A stretch of 64,000 nucleotides of DNA from an uncultured Rhizobiaceae bacterium (GCA_951813045.1 CATOTF010000002.1:1984001-2048000), one strand, 5' to 3'. Shown: positions 1 to 9,210, counted from the stretch's first letter. Notes: generated by a model not told the origin, from the letters alone. Numbers and translations: made by a program.

Positions 1-347
1 ACTGCTTTAACGTGATCATAAAGACTTTTTTGAGCGATCAAAACCGTGACGATCGCAAGTTCCAAAATCCAACCTGCGGAACCAATTATTCCGACCATCT
101 TTGCAACGGCGATCGCCAAGGCAAACAGTAAAATTGTCAGCGCCACTCCAGCAATCAAGTCGATATTTGACTTGGGACTATTACCACCCTCTCCAAATAG
201 CCCGCGAAATGCAGACGAAACGCGAAGTTCATCAGCCCAATCGATCAGATTTCCGATCAAAACTACTGGGTGTGGCAACCGCTGCCACAACCACTTCGGG
301 TCGCCAAACAGCATATCCAATATCAATGCAAGGGTGAGCAAACCCAT
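1..347 (-). CDS. cobD: Adenosylcobinamide-phosphate synthase CobD (CbiB), partial
   Basis: This is the N-terminal part of CobD, which attaches the aminopropanol (phosphate) arm to adenosylcobyric acid in the inner membrane. The rest lies beyond the left window edge. The minus-strand reading begins MGLLTLALILDMLFGDP and continues with LPHPVVLIG, both typical of the CobD/CbiB N-terminus, followed by hydrophobic membrane segments. An in-frame GTG lies one codon upstream at 350, and an in-frame stop lies just before it, so the start must be 347 or 350. It follows cobC by about 50 bases on the same strand, and CobC supplies the aminopropanol precursor that CobD uses. Confidence 0.88.
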   Translation of the reverse strand, partial: MGLLTLALILDMLFGDPKWLWQRLPHPVVLIGNLIDWADELRVSSAFRGLFGEGGNSPKSNIDLIAGVALTILLFALAIAVAKMVGIIGSAGWILELAIVTVLIAQKSLYDHVKA

Positions 348-400
348 CACCAGCTGCCTTCGCGATATTATTGTTTAGGGGGTGAACTCAGACTTGTCCT

Positions 401-1408
401 CTAATCGAGGCTGTAGAAAGATGACAAAGCTTTGTCCAGCTTATTTAACCCGGTCTTGCTGGGCGGCAAGCCAAATCTGAGCCATTCGGGTTTCCCCGGA
501 AACGACCGTGTCAATATATGAGCTTTTGCCAAATATTCCCACAACTCACCGGCACGGCCATGGTGGGACAAGACGAACAGGCCGGTTCCTCCCACAACTT
601 CATGACCGTTCTTAATCAATACGTCTTCAAGCCTCTCACGTTCAATGTTCAGTCTCTTTAGAGTTTTCTTTCGCCAAGCCGCATCTTCCAATGCTTTGGT
701 GGCAACGGCCAGCGCGGGGCCAGACACTGCCCAGGGCCCCAATTGCTCGTTTAGGCGGTCTATTACGAGTCGGGCTCCGATGGCTGCGCCAAATCTCGCA
801 CCGGCAAGACCATAAAATTTACCAAGAGAACGCAAAACCAACAGACCATCGCGCCCGGTTTCATCGGCAACCGAACTAAGTGGCGCAACATCCCCAAAAC
901 TCTCATCGACAACCAACAGACCACCTTTTGCAGCCAGCCTTCGGGCCAGCGTCAGAAGATCATTGCGGTCATAGGTCTTCCCGTCAGGGTTATTTGGATT
1001 CACCACAACAACAATGCGGGCGGTCGCTTCGGCGCTGCCAAGGCCATCTGTTACGTAGACTTCATGCCCTGCCCGGCGCCAACAAACCCCATGCTCCTGA
1101 TAGGTAAATCCCACAAGCGCTACCGGTTGTGGTTTGAACAACAGAGGCAATAACTGGATATGCATTTGTGAACCAGGCGCAAGCGAAACCTTCGCATCTT
1201 CTGCAATCCCATAGGCATTTCGAACCGCGATTTCTGCGGCCACCGTTGCATCGGAATCGGGCAACCTGTGCCAAAAGCCGGAATCAATTTCCGGAACCGG
1301 ATACGCATGCGGGTTGATGCCTGTGGAAAGATCGAGCCACTTGGCGTGGTTTCCGCCAAATCGCGATACCGCGTCATCCAGCCTTCCGCCGTGGGAGACA
1401 ACTGTCAT
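401..1408 (-). CDS. cobC: Threonine-phosphate decarboxylase CobC
   Basis: This 335-residue PLP enzyme of aminotransferase fold I decarboxylates threonine phosphate to (R)-1-amino-2-propanol phosphate, the linker between corrin ring and nucleotide loop. The N-terminus has the family pattern HGGRLDDAV followed by LDLSTGINP. The central PVALVGFTYQEH and VVVNPNNPDG segments match the family. The PLP lysine is in RSLGKFYGLAGARFG. Length is normal. It lies 42 bases downstream of cobB and upstream of cobD on the same strand, so the three probably share a transcript with cobA. Some databases call such proteins histidinol-phosphate aminotransferase-like, but the context decides for CobC. Confidence 0.92.
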   Translation of the reverse strand: MTVVSHGGRLDDAVSRFGGNHAKWLDLSTGINPHAYPVPEIDSGFWHRLPDSDATVAAEIAVRNAYGIAEDAKVSLAPGSQMHIQLLPLLFKPQPVALVGFTYQEHGVCWRRAGHEVYVTDGLGSAEATARIVVVVNPNNPDGKTYDRNDLLTLARRLAAKGGLLVVDESFGDVAPLSSVADETGRDGLLVLRSLGKFYGLAGARFGAAIGARLVIDRLNEQLGPWAVSGPALAVATKALEDAAWRKKTLKRLNIERERLEDVLIKNGHEVVGGTGLFVLSHHGRAGELWEYLAKAHILTRSFPGKPEWLRFGLPPSKTGLNKLDKALSSFYSLD

Positions 1409-1450
1409 GATTGCAGCCCCGTCAAACTAACATAACACATAAAAATTCCA

Positions 1451-2740
1451 TTACCGACGATCGATCACGTGCATGTATGATCCTGCCACATTGCCCCGTC
1501 GCAAACCACATACTCCAAGGTCTTCTCCACGGGCATCTGATATGGAAAACAAAGAATCTGCAGAGCCTTGTTTCTCAATCGTCGAATAATGGAACTCATG
1601 GGCGGTGAGAACGGAGCCCTTTTTTGCAAACGGTAAATCAGATTGAGGCGTGGCTAGCCGATACCCCAGCTTCAACTTACGTTTTTCAAATGATGTCGCC
1701 AGCGGCAAAAGATTGGCCATCTCGTGGCGTTTGCCGTCAGCAACCACCAGTCCTTCACCAAGCACCATGAACCCTCCACATTCCCCATAAATCATTTTCC
1801 CCGCGTCAGCAGCGGCCTTAAGACCATCTATAAAATTACGGTTTTGCGATAGTTTTTCTGCATGTAACTCTGGATACCCACCGGGTAGAAATACAGCGTC
1901 ACACCTCCTATCAGGTTCATCATCTACGAGTGGTGAAAACATGGAGATTTCCGCACCCTGGTCCCGCCAACTGTTCAATATATGCGGATAGGAAAAGGCG
2001 AACGCCATATCATGTGCAACCGCGATTTTCTGCCCCAAGGGAGCTAAGCCTTCCGCATGCTCAAATTGCACATCCACATGCGAAAGACCGAGCAAAGCAT
2101 CAATATCGACCCCGGCCTCAACCCGATCTCCTGCATATTCAATAAATGCCTCAAGCTGATGATGCTCTCCCGCCTGCACCAGCCCCAGATGCCGCGACGG
2201 CAGTTTCAATTCTGCATCCCGAAATATAACACCCAGTACGGGCACCAAAATCGTATCCAGCGCCTCTCGCAACATGGTTTCATGTCGTGGGCTGCCGACT
2301 CGATTGAGAATAACGCCAGCGATGATGATATCCGCGCGAAATTTCGCAAATCCGGATACCAATGCAGCGATGGAATGGCTTTGACGAGATGAATCAACCA
2401 CCAGAATAACGGGTAGATTCAACATGGCTGCCAAATCTGCCGCCGACCCTGTACCATCTGCAGCGCCATCAAACAGACCCATCATCGCTTCCACAATGAT
2501 CGTGCCGCGACCAGCACCCACAAGAGAGGTAAGATAATCTGTCCGCATGGCCCAGGGATCGAGATTAAGGCATTCAACGCCCAGAGCAGCATGGTGGAAA
2601 GCCGGGTCGATGAAATCCGGACCCGCCTTGAACGGCTGCGCCTCCACACCTCGGCGTTTTAGCGCACGTAACAGCCCAAGGGTTATGGTCGTTTTCCCGC
2701 TGCCGGAATGGGGAGCGGCGATGACAAATCCGTGCCACAT
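1451..2740 (-). CDS. cobB: Cobyrinate / hydrogenobyrinate a,c-diamide synthase CobB
   Basis: CobB amidates the a and c side chains of the corrin ring using glutamine and ATP. The 429-residue protein has the P-loop of the dethiobiotin synthetase-like domain at its N-terminus (APHSGSGKTT), then AGPDFIDPAFH, and a C-terminal class I glutamine amidotransferase domain with the nucleophilic Cys in YGECGGFMVLG and a late HEFHYS. The start is set at 2740 (MWHGFVIAAPHSG) because longer readings run into cobA; this leaves 8 bases after the cobA stop. Whether the substrate carries cobalt (CbiA) or not (CobB) cannot be told from sequence, and the mixed pathway here makes that a real question. Confidence 0.92.
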   Translation of the reverse strand: MWHGFVIAAPHSGSGKTTITLGLLRALKRRGVEAQPFKAGPDFIDPAFHHAALGVECLNLDPWAMRTDYLTSLVGAGRGTIIVEAMMGLFDGAADGTGSAADLAAMLNLPVILVVDSSRQSHSIAALVSGFAKFRADIIIAGVILNRVGSPRHETMLREALDTILVPVLGVIFRDAELKLPSRHLGLVQAGEHHQLEAFIEYAGDRVEAGVDIDALLGLSHVDVQFEHAEGLAPLGQKIAVAHDMAFAFSYPHILNSWRDQGAEISMFSPLVDDEPDRRCDAVFLPGGYPELHAEKLSQNRNFIDGLKAAADAGKMIYGECGGFMVLGEGLVVADGKRHEMANLLPLATSFEKRKLKLGYRLATPQSDLPFAKKGSVLTAHEFHYSTIEKQGSADSLFSISDARGEDLGVCGLRRGNVAGSYMHVIDRR

Positions 2741-2748
2741 AACTGAAG

Positions 2749-3585
2749 TCAGGCGCTTTTTGGGGATTGGCGGCTGCCGAGCGGGTCGACCTTCAGAATT
2801 CGGCCCTCCATCGCGCCCATCCAATCCAGTGCCGACCGCAACCTTACCACCTCTCCGAGCACAACAATGGCGGGCGGTGCGAGACCAAGAGATTGCAGGT
2901 CGCCAATACTGCCCAATGTCGTTTCATGAACCTGCATATTCTCAGTAGTCGCATTGCATACAAATGCGATTGGCTCTTCGGGAGATCGGCCCGCTTTGAT
3001 CAATTTTTCAGCGATAGTGTGGGCATGTTTCATCGCCATATACATGACGATAACCGGTGACCCTTTTGCAATAGAATCCCATTCAATCGCGTGAGGCACG
3101 ACACCTTCCGCATCGTGGCCCGTCAGAAATGTCACATTCTGGTTCGTTTCCCGATGGGTGACCGGAATACCGGCGTAGGCAAGCCCGCCAATTCCCGCTG
3201 AAATTCCCGGCACAATTCGAAAAGGAACTCCATGTTCGACCAGCGTCAGCGCTTCTTCACCACCGCGCCCAAAGACAAACGGGTCACCGCCTTTTAAACG
3301 GCAAACGCGCTTTCCCGCCTGTGCCAGTTCTACAAGCTTTAGTGAGATATCCCGTTGTTTCGGCGACGGTTTTCCGCCACGCTTACCCGCGTACTCTAGC
3401 TGAGCATCATCACGCGCCAGATCAAGTATGCTTTCATTGACCAGCGCATCGTAAACAACAACATCAGCCTGCTGTATCGCGTTCACCGCATGCAAGGTCA
3501 GCAAGCCTGGATCACCCGGCCCGGCCCCCACGAGCCAGACCCATCTGGTTTGAAATATCGGCAAATTTGATAGCGGTGAATTCAT
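2749..3585 (-). CDS. cobA: Uroporphyrinogen-III C-methyltransferase (SUMT) CobA
   Basis: CobA methylates uroporphyrinogen III at C2 and C7 with SAM to make precorrin-2, the branch point to B12 and siroheme. The 278-residue protein shows the tetrapyrrole methylase hallmarks in order: WLVGAGPGDPGLLTL, VVVYDALV, RLKGGDPFVFGRGGEE and VPGISAGIGG, then TFLTGH. No CysG oxidase/chelatase domain is fused. The start at 3585 gives the usual short N-terminus; longer readings would enter the divergent cbiD leader. It is first in the minus-strand cobA-cobB-cobC-cobD unit. Only 74 bases separate its start from that of cbiD, so a divergent promoter must lie there. Confidence 0.93.
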   Translation of the reverse strand: MNSPLSNLPIFQTRWVWLVGAGPGDPGLLTLHAVNAIQQADVVVYDALVNESILDLARDDAQLEYAGKRGGKPSPKQRDISLKLVELAQAGKRVCRLKGGDPFVFGRGGEEALTLVEHGVPFRIVPGISAGIGGLAYAGIPVTHRETNQNVTFLTGHDAEGVVPHAIEWDSIAKGSPVIVMYMAMKHAHTIAEKLIKAGRSPEEPIAFVCNATTENMQVHETTLGSIGDLQSLGLAPPAIVVLGEVVRLRSALDWMGAMEGRILKVDPLGSRQSPKSA

Positions 3586-3659
3586 GGCCAAAATATGCGC
3601 CAAACGGAACTGTAAAACCAGTGCTTTTACGTCCTCATCATGTCGCCTATAAGCAAAAT

Positions 3660-4775
3660 ATGGAAAGCACCCGTAAAGAGAAACCGGAAGGTGCCCTGCG
3701 CCGTGGTTGGACCACCGGCGCCTGCGCAACTGCGGCTACAAAAGCAGCCCTCACGGCTCTGGTTAGTGGGGAATTTCCTGACCCTGTCTCCATACTTTTG
3801 CCAAAAGGCGAGGCCCCGCATTTCCCTCTATGTTATGAATCGCTGAACGATGCGGGCGCGTCAGCCGGCATTGTTAAAGACGCGGGCGACGATCCGGATG
3901 TAACTCACGGCGCAACCATAATCTCACATGTTGTTCCACTACCGGAAGGTTCGGGAATCCTCTTCAAAGCCGGCGAAGGGGTCGGCATGATCACAAAGGA
4001 AGGCCTGCCCATTCCCCCCGGCGAACCGGCCATCAATCCAACTCCGCGCCAGATGATCAGGGACGTCATCGCGGAAATTTGCGCTGAACATTTATTGCCT
4101 CCGGACCTGCAGGTCACCATCAGCGTGCCGGGTGGTGAGGAGATCGCAAAACAGACATGGAATCCGCGACTTGGCATTGTCGGCGGCATTTCGATTCTGG
4201 GGACGACAGGCATCGTCCACCCATTCTCCTGCGCCGCCTGGATACACTCCATCCATCGCGGCATCGACGTTGCCCGCGCCGCTAAATTCAACAGGGTGAT
4301 CGCAGCAACCGGATCAACATCAGAAGCCACAGCGCAATCGATCTACAACCTTCCTGAAACTGCCCTTCTCGATATGGGAGATTTTGCCGGTGGCCTGTTG
4401 AAATATTTACGCAAACACCCTTTGCCGAACATAACCATAGCGGGCGGATTTGCTAAAATGGTGAAGCTCGCCCAAGGAGCGCTTGATCTCCATTCCGGGC
4501 GCAGTCAGGTTGACTTTGACTGGTTGGTCGAGCAGGCGAACTCCGTACATTTTGCGACTAATGGCTCACCATTGAATCAAGCGGCAAAGTCACAGATTAA
4601 ATCTGCGAATACAGCAGCGGAAGTCCTCGTTATTACGCAAGAAATGAATCTCGATCTGCCAAAAACTGTTGCGAAGCTTGCGCATGAAGCCGCAAAATCT
4701 GTATTGCGCGACGCACCTACAACAATTGAGATTATGATCGTGGATCGACGGGGAAAGATACGCGCCCGTGTCTGA
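3660..4775 (+). CDS. cbiD: Cobalt-precorrin-5B C1-methyltransferase CbiD
   Basis: CbiD carries out the SAM-dependent C1 methylation after loss of the two-carbon fragment in the early-cobalt route. It is unrelated to CobF, which does the matching step in the classical aerobic route. The 371-residue protein begins with the family signature LRRGWTTGACATAATKAA and has DAGDDPDVTHGA and the VGMITKEGL segment. ATG 3660 is preferred because residues further upstream have no family likeness. The stop overlaps the GTG start of cobK by 8 bases. No cobF is present in the window, so CbiD is probably the sole C1 methylase. Confidence 0.93.
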   Translation: MESTRKEKPEGALRRGWTTGACATAATKAALTALVSGEFPDPVSILLPKGEAPHFPLCYESLNDAGASAGIVKDAGDDPDVTHGATIISHVVPLPEGSGILFKAGEGVGMITKEGLPIPPGEPAINPTPRQMIRDVIAEICAEHLLPPDLQVTISVPGGEEIAKQTWNPRLGIVGGISILGTTGIVHPFSCAAWIHSIHRGIDVARAAKFNRVIAATGSTSEATAQSIYNLPETALLDMGDFAGGLLKYLRKHPLPNITIAGGFAKMVKLAQGALDLHSGRSQVDFDWLVEQANSVHFATNGSPLNQAAKSQIKSANTAAEVLVITQEMNLDLPKTVAKLAHEAAKSVLRDAPTTIEIMIVDRRGKIRARV

Positions 4776-5442
4776 GCGCATTCTCATTTTGGGTGGAACA
4801 AAAGAAGCCGTTAAACTCGCCGAAAAGCTCGATGCCGAAGGTCACGATGTCACAACAACATTGGCAGGACGAACCGACGATCCCAAACCCGTTCCTGGCA
4901 AAATCCGCATCGGCGGATTTGGCGGGTCGGAGGGAATCGCAGATTGGTTGAAGAATAATTCCATCACACGAATAATCGACGCCACTCATCCATTCGCGTT
5001 GCAGATTTCGAAAAACGCCAAGCTCGCCAGTGAAAAAACCGGCATTCCGCTGACAATCACCAAGCGAAAACCGTGGAAAAAACAACTGGGTGATATCTGG
5101 ATCGAAGTTGACGGTCTGGAAGAGGCAATTCGCGAAATTCCTTCGCAAGCCAACGCCTTTTTGGCGCTTGGATCTCAATATATCGAGCCATTTTTCCGAA
5201 AAAGGGACGTAAAATTCACAATAAGGATGGTGGATTCTCCGAAGTTTAGTCCAAAATACGGAAATTATTCGCTGATTTTGGGCAAACCATCCGCCAATTG
5301 GCGAGTTGAAGCCGCGTTATTACGGGAACATTCGATAACTCATATCATTTGTCGAAATTCCGGTGGAGACGGTTCCTACGCCAAAATTCGAGCTGCTAGG
5401 GAACTAGCTATTCCGGTAATAATCGTCAAAATGCCAAAATGA
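4768..5442 (+). CDS. cobK: Precorrin-6A reductase CobK/CbiJ
   Basis: This NADPH-dependent reductase reduces the macrocycle of (cobalt-)precorrin-6A. The 224-residue protein has the N-terminal ILILGGTKEAVKLAEKL, then RIGGFGG, and IDATHPFALQISKNA, the most conserved stretch of the family. It starts with GTG 4768 inside the end of cbiD (8-base overlap). Its stop overlaps the ATG of the P450 gene in an ATGA arrangement. The three genes are therefore translationally coupled. Confidence 0.9.
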   Translation: MSERILILGGTKEAVKLAEKLDAEGHDVTTTLAGRTDDPKPVPGKIRIGGFGGSEGIADWLKNNSITRIIDATHPFALQISKNAKLASEKTGIPLTITKRKPWKKQLGDIWIEVDGLEEAIREIPSQANAFLALGSQYIEPFFRKRDVKFTIRMVDSPKFSPKYGNYSLILGKPSANWRVEAALLREHSITHIICRNSGGDGSYAKIRAARELAIPVIIVKMPK

Positions 5443-6596
5443 ATAAGCCTCCAATTTTCGATATTAACGCTGAATCTTTTTGGCATGATCCTTACCCCGA
5501 TCTGGCGCGCATGAGAGCTGACGCGCCGATCTGTATCGTGCCGCAACTCAACGCGGTTTTGCTAACGAAACGCGACGACATTTTCACCTGCGAAAAAATG
5601 ATTGATGTCTTTTCATCCGATCAACCGGGTGGGCTAATGACGGTTCTCATGGGCGAGAACATGATGCGCAAGGATGGCGAACCGCACATGGCGGAACGGA
5701 AACAGGCTTTCCCCGCCCTTTCTCCGCGAACGGTGCGGGATGTCTGGAAAGAGAAATTCATCGCCGATACGAATGATATTCTCGACGGGTTGGCAAAACG
5801 TTCGACTTGCGATCTCGTCAAGGATTTTGCCATGCCGGTTTCTGGAAACGCGCTTCGCCACATCACCGGGCTGATCAATCTGACACCAAACGAAATGGAC
5901 CAGGTTTCGCAGGGTATGATTGATGGTGTGGGGAATTATTCTGGCGACCCTGAAATTGATAAACGCTGCTATTGGGCGACTGCAAAAATTGACAAAGCGA
6001 TTGATGAGCGTCTGCCGCAAATTGACCCTGAAACTGACACCAGCATGCTTGGAGTGCTCACCCGTTCCGGCCAGGCGATGGACAGTATTCGGGCGAATGT
6101 CAAACTCGCAATCAGCGGCGGGCAAAATGAGCCCCGCGACGCGATTGCGGGCAGCATTTATGCATTACTCAAATACCCGGAGCAGTTGGAATTGGTCCGC
6201 TCAGGATCAGCGACTTGGTTACAGGTCTTTGAAGAGTATGCCCGGTGGATGTCACCCATCGGCATGTCACCGCGCCGCATTGCCAAACCTTTCAAATGGA
6301 ACGGTGTTGATCTTGAGCCGGAGCAACGGGCATTTTTCATGTTCGGCTCCGCCAACCGTGATGAAGCCCATTTCGAGGAACCCGATAGGTTCGATGTTCT
6401 GCGCAATACTGCAAAGGCCGTCTCATTTGGTGCGGGCCCGCATTTTTGTGCGGGTGCTGCAGCGTCACGCACGCTCATCGCCGAAGTGGCTTTGCCACTT
6501 TTGTTCGAGCGTTTCCCCAACATAAAATTATCTAGCGATGTCCAGTTCGGCGGATGGGCCTTTCGTGGTCCGCTTGAAGTGCCGGTTCAACTTTGA
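5439..6596 (+). CDS. Cytochrome P450 embedded in the cobalamin operon
   Basis: This is a soluble bacterial class P450 of 385 residues. The heme-thiolate loop FGAGPHFCAGAAASR places the axial Cys at residue 337. The ExxR pair is E266/R269, PDRF follows further on, and H83/R87 in helix C fit heme-propionate contacts. Helix I reads GGQNEPRD (227-234) instead of the usual (A/G)GxxTT, so the oxygen-activating threonine is missing. The gene overlaps cobK by 4 bases (ATGA) and ends 10 bases into the 3' end of the convergent cobM. No ferredoxin or reductase partner is nearby. The coupling implies a role in B12 synthesis or corrinoid chemistry, but the substrate is unknown. A stand-in for a missing CobG/CobZ oxygenase is an inference only. 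Confidence 0.9.
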   Translation: MNKPPIFDINAESFWHDPYPDLARMRADAPICIVPQLNAVLLTKRDDIFTCEKMIDVFSSDQPGGLMTVLMGENMMRKDGEPHMAERKQAFPALSPRTVRDVWKEKFIADTNDILDGLAKRSTCDLVKDFAMPVSGNALRHITGLINLTPNEMDQVSQGMIDGVGNYSGDPEIDKRCYWATAKIDKAIDERLPQIDPETDTSMLGVLTRSGQAMDSIRANVKLAISGGQNEPRDAIAGSIYALLKYPEQLELVRSGSATWLQVFEEYARWMSPIGMSPRRIAKPFKWNGVDLEPEQRAFFMFGSANRDEAHFEEPDRFDVLRNTAKAVSFGAGPHFCAGAAASRTLIAEVALPLLFERFPNIKLSSDVQFGGWAFRGPLEVPVQL

Positions 6597-7372
6597 GCGA
6601 CTAGCTTCTTTTTCTTACCCTTATTACGCAACACATGGGCATAGTCGGGATTGTAAAGATCGCTATCGCGGAATTCCGCATTGCCAAATACAGGCCCCAC
6701 CATAATGAGCGCAGTACGGGTAATCTTCGCTTCGCGCACTGCGTCCTTCATGCCTTCCAAAGTGGTGCGAATATATAGTTCGTCCGGCCATGTGGCACGG
6801 TAGGCGATCACGACGGGGCAGTCTTTCCCGTAATAAGGTTCAAGAGATTCCCGCACATAGACGAGATTTCGAATGGAAAGGTGGATTGCCAATGTCGCGC
6901 CGGATTGACCGAGAATTTCCAATTGTTCACCGGGAGGCATGGAAGATGCCTTCATGCCCGTGCGTGTGATAATCACGGTTTGCGCAATTTCCGGAAGCGT
7001 GAGTTCCGTTTTCAGTTTTGCCGCAGCTGCGGCAAATGCTGGAACGCCCGGCACCACCTCATAATCGATACCCATATCATCAAGGCGGCGCATCTGTTCC
7101 GCCGTAGCGCCATAAATCGCTGGGTCACCGGAATGAACGCGCGCCACATCAAGCCCCTTTTCATGAGCCTTACCAATTTCTTCGATAATCGCATCAAGAT
7201 GCATGGGGGCCGTATCCATCACAAGCGCATCATCCGGTGCCGCCTCAACAATTTCTGCGGGCACCAGCGAACCGGCGTAAAGACAGACCGGGCATTTTTC
7301 GATCAAACGCAACCCGCGAACAGTTATAAGATCGGGCGCTCCCGGCCCTGCCCCGATAAAATAAACGGTCAT
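6587..7372 (-). CDS. cobM: Precorrin-4 C11-methyltransferase CobM
   Basis: CobM adds the C11 methyl group to (cobalt-)precorrin-4 using SAM. The 261-residue tetrapyrrole methylase shows VYFIGAGPGAPDLITVRG, CLYAGSLVP, VARVHSGDPAIYGA and YEVVPGVPAFAAAAA, all characteristic of CobM/CbiF. The C-terminus ends in a lysine-rich tail (KGKKKK). It is last in the minus-strand cbiX-to-cobM unit and overlaps the stop of the cbiG/cobJ gene by 4 bases (ATGA). Its 3' end overlaps the P450 gene convergently by 10 bases, so little room is left for a terminator. Confidence 0.93.
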   Translation of the reverse strand: MTVYFIGAGPGAPDLITVRGLRLIEKCPVCLYAGSLVPAEIVEAAPDDALVMDTAPMHLDAIIEEIGKAHEKGLDVARVHSGDPAIYGATAEQMRRLDDMGIDYEVVPGVPAFAAAAAKLKTELTLPEIAQTVIITRTGMKASSMPPGEQLEILGQSGATLAIHLSIRNLVYVRESLEPYYGKDCPVVIAYRATWPDELYIRTTLEGMKDAVREAKITRTALIMVGPVFGNAEFRDSDLYNPDYAHVLRNKGKKKKLVAQS

Positions 7373-9210
7373 GCCGCGCTCCCAATTTTTGTGCCTTCTT
7401 TCGCCGCATAGCCACGGGGTGTATAAACCCAGGTTTTCCCGTCGCCGGTGCTCACCGTTTTCGTGTCGGAGGAACCGACGATAACGACAGTCAACATATC
7501 GACGTCGTCAATGTTCAATTGCGAAAGTGGTACTACGCGGATAACTTCTCCATCCCGCCCAAGGTTGGTTGCCAGAATAACCGGTGTATCGGCAGGTCGG
7601 TGTTTCAATAAAACATCCCGCGCATATGCCAATTGCGTTCTGCGACGTTTGGAAACCGGGTTGTAAAAGGCAATCACGAAATCACCTTCTGCCGCCGCTT
7701 TAACCCGCATCTGTATCGATTCCCACGGGGTCAAAAGATCTGACAATGAGATCGTGCAGAAGTCGTGCCCCAATGGTGCCCCTGCCCGTGCCGCCGCAGC
7801 TTGCAGCGCAGAAATGCCAGGGGAAACCTGAATTGAAATACGCTGTGCGCCGTCGCTCAATCCGCCGGAGGCAAGCAATTCGTAAACGAGCGTTGCCATG
7901 GCGTAGATGCCGGCATCTCCGGAACAGACCAGAGCTACATTTTTGCCCTGCCCCGCCAGTTCCATGGCATGACGAACGCGATCTTCCTCTTTTCCCAGAT
8001 CGAAATCATGACGCTGTTTCCCGTCGCAATATTGATGCAGCAGGTCGAGGTAGAGGGAGTATCCAACAAGATCGGTCGCCGCACCCACCAGATTTGTGAC
8101 TTCCGGAGACCGCCACCCATCACTGCCCGGTCCAATTCCCACAACGGAAAGGTGGCCGCGTTCGCGTCCCACATCATCCATATTGATGGTGGTTGACGCT
8201 TTTACCACCGCCATGGTGGCCCGTTTCGATTTCCGCTTTTCAACGATCAATCGTGCGTCACTTCCTGCGCCGGCAAGGGCTGCCCCTTCGCACACACCAT
8301 GACAACCAACCTCGGCAAATACAATATCCGAAGGATTAGCCAGGCGCGGCGTTTCTTGTTCCAGAACCTCTGCAGACAAAACTCGAAACGGAACTTCCAA
8401 TCTCTGCGCCAGTTCATGGATTGCGGCCTCGTCCGCCTTCAAATCGATCGAGGTTACACCGGCGATTAAATGATGAGAGATACCTTCGTCAGCCAGGGTT
8501 GTTTCCACCAGTTCAATCAGTTCATCTGCATCGGTTCCCCTCTCACAACCGACACCCAAAACCAGATTTTTCGGGCAATATACAAGCTCCAACTGGCCAG
8601 GTTCTCCAGGTGTTTGGACGGCGGATACACATACATCACCTGTATCTGAAAATGGCAGTTCAGACTGGCTCAACCATTTGGCCTGTTCGATCATATCCCC
8701 GTTCAATCGAACACGTGCACCGCCCAATAGCGCAGCCATGACGGATTTTGCATTTTGCGGGTTCGCCAGACACCAACCGGCGGGTGGCTCATCCAAAGCC
8801 ACACCAAAGCGGATATCACCTGCGGTTGTCACTGCCGCAACACCCCCAAGATGCGTTGCGATCACGCGGGCAATCTGGTTTGAGCCATGATGCCCGCCTA
8901 GAAGTGGTACCACGCAGGAACCATCATCCGCGACGCAAAGCACCGCGGGGTCAGATTGTTTATCGGTAATCAGCGGCGCAATCATGCGGATGAGGGCGCC
9001 CGATGCCATGACGCCGATTAATGTGTGCCCTTGCGAAAACAGATTGCGCACATGAGCCGCCGTATCGTCAAACAACACATCGGCCTTTTCAACACGGCTC
9101 GATAGCGCATGAATTTCACCATCGACGAGCGATTTGATTTCAGTCGCGACCGGCAAGGATGACGCCGATAGAACAATGATTGCCGGATTGGAATTGGTTT
9201 CGTTCGTCAC
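7369..9210 (-). CDS. cobJ: CbiG-CobJ fusion: precorrin-5A hydrolase-like / precorrin-3B C17-methyltransferase
   Basis: This 613-residue protein joins two enzymes. Residues 1 to about 340 are a full-length CbiG, including the N-terminal half (GVMASGALIRMIAPLI, DDGSCVVPLLGGHHG) and the CobE-like C-terminal half (LGVGCERGT, EVGCHGVCEGAALA). The remainder is CobJ/CbiH: LSVVGIGPGSDGWRSPE, VALVCSGDAGIYAMA, VSPGISALQAAAARAGAPLGHDFC. CobJ/CbiH contracts the ring while methylating C17; CbiG opens the delta-lactone made in the early-cobalt route. GTG 9210 is chosen because it gives a GTGA overlap with cobI; an ATG at 9246 would overlap cobI by 40 bases. Such fusions are known, for example in cyanobacteria. 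Confidence 0.92.
   Translation of the reverse strand: MTNETNSNPAIIVLSASSLPVATEIKSLVDGEIHALSSRVEKADVLFDDTAAHVRNLFSQGHTLIGVMASGALIRMIAPLITDKQSDPAVLCVADDGSCVVPLLGGHHGSNQIARVIATHLGGVAAVTTAGDIRFGVALDEPPAGWCLANPQNAKSVMAALLGGARVRLNGDMIEQAKWLSQSELPFSDTGDVCVSAVQTPGEPGQLELVYCPKNLVLGVGCERGTDADELIELVETTLADEGISHHLIAGVTSIDLKADEAAIHELAQRLEVPFRVLSAEVLEQETPRLANPSDIVFAEVGCHGVCEGAALAGAGSDARLIVEKRKSKRATMAVVKASTTINMDDVGRERGHLSVVGIGPGSDGWRSPEVTNLVGAATDLVGYSLYLDLLHQYCDGKQRHDFDLGKEEDRVRHAMELAGQGKNVALVCSGDAGIYAMATLVYELLASGGLSDGAQRISIQVSPGISALQAAAARAGAPLGHDFCTISLSDLLTPWESIQMRVKAAAEGDFVIAFYNPVSKRRRTQLAYARDVLLKHRPADTPVILATNLGRDGEVIRVVPLSQLNIDDVDMLTVVIVGSSDTKTVSTGDGKTWVYTPRGYAAKEGTKIGSAA

Noticed and set aside
46-378. 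Plus-strand open frames opposite cobD
   Set aside because: The minus strand gives a clear CobD N-terminus over the same bases; the plus frames have no family likeness.
4732-5178. Minus-strand frame opposite cobK
   Set aside because: CobK is clearly coded on the plus strand with overlapping neighbours.
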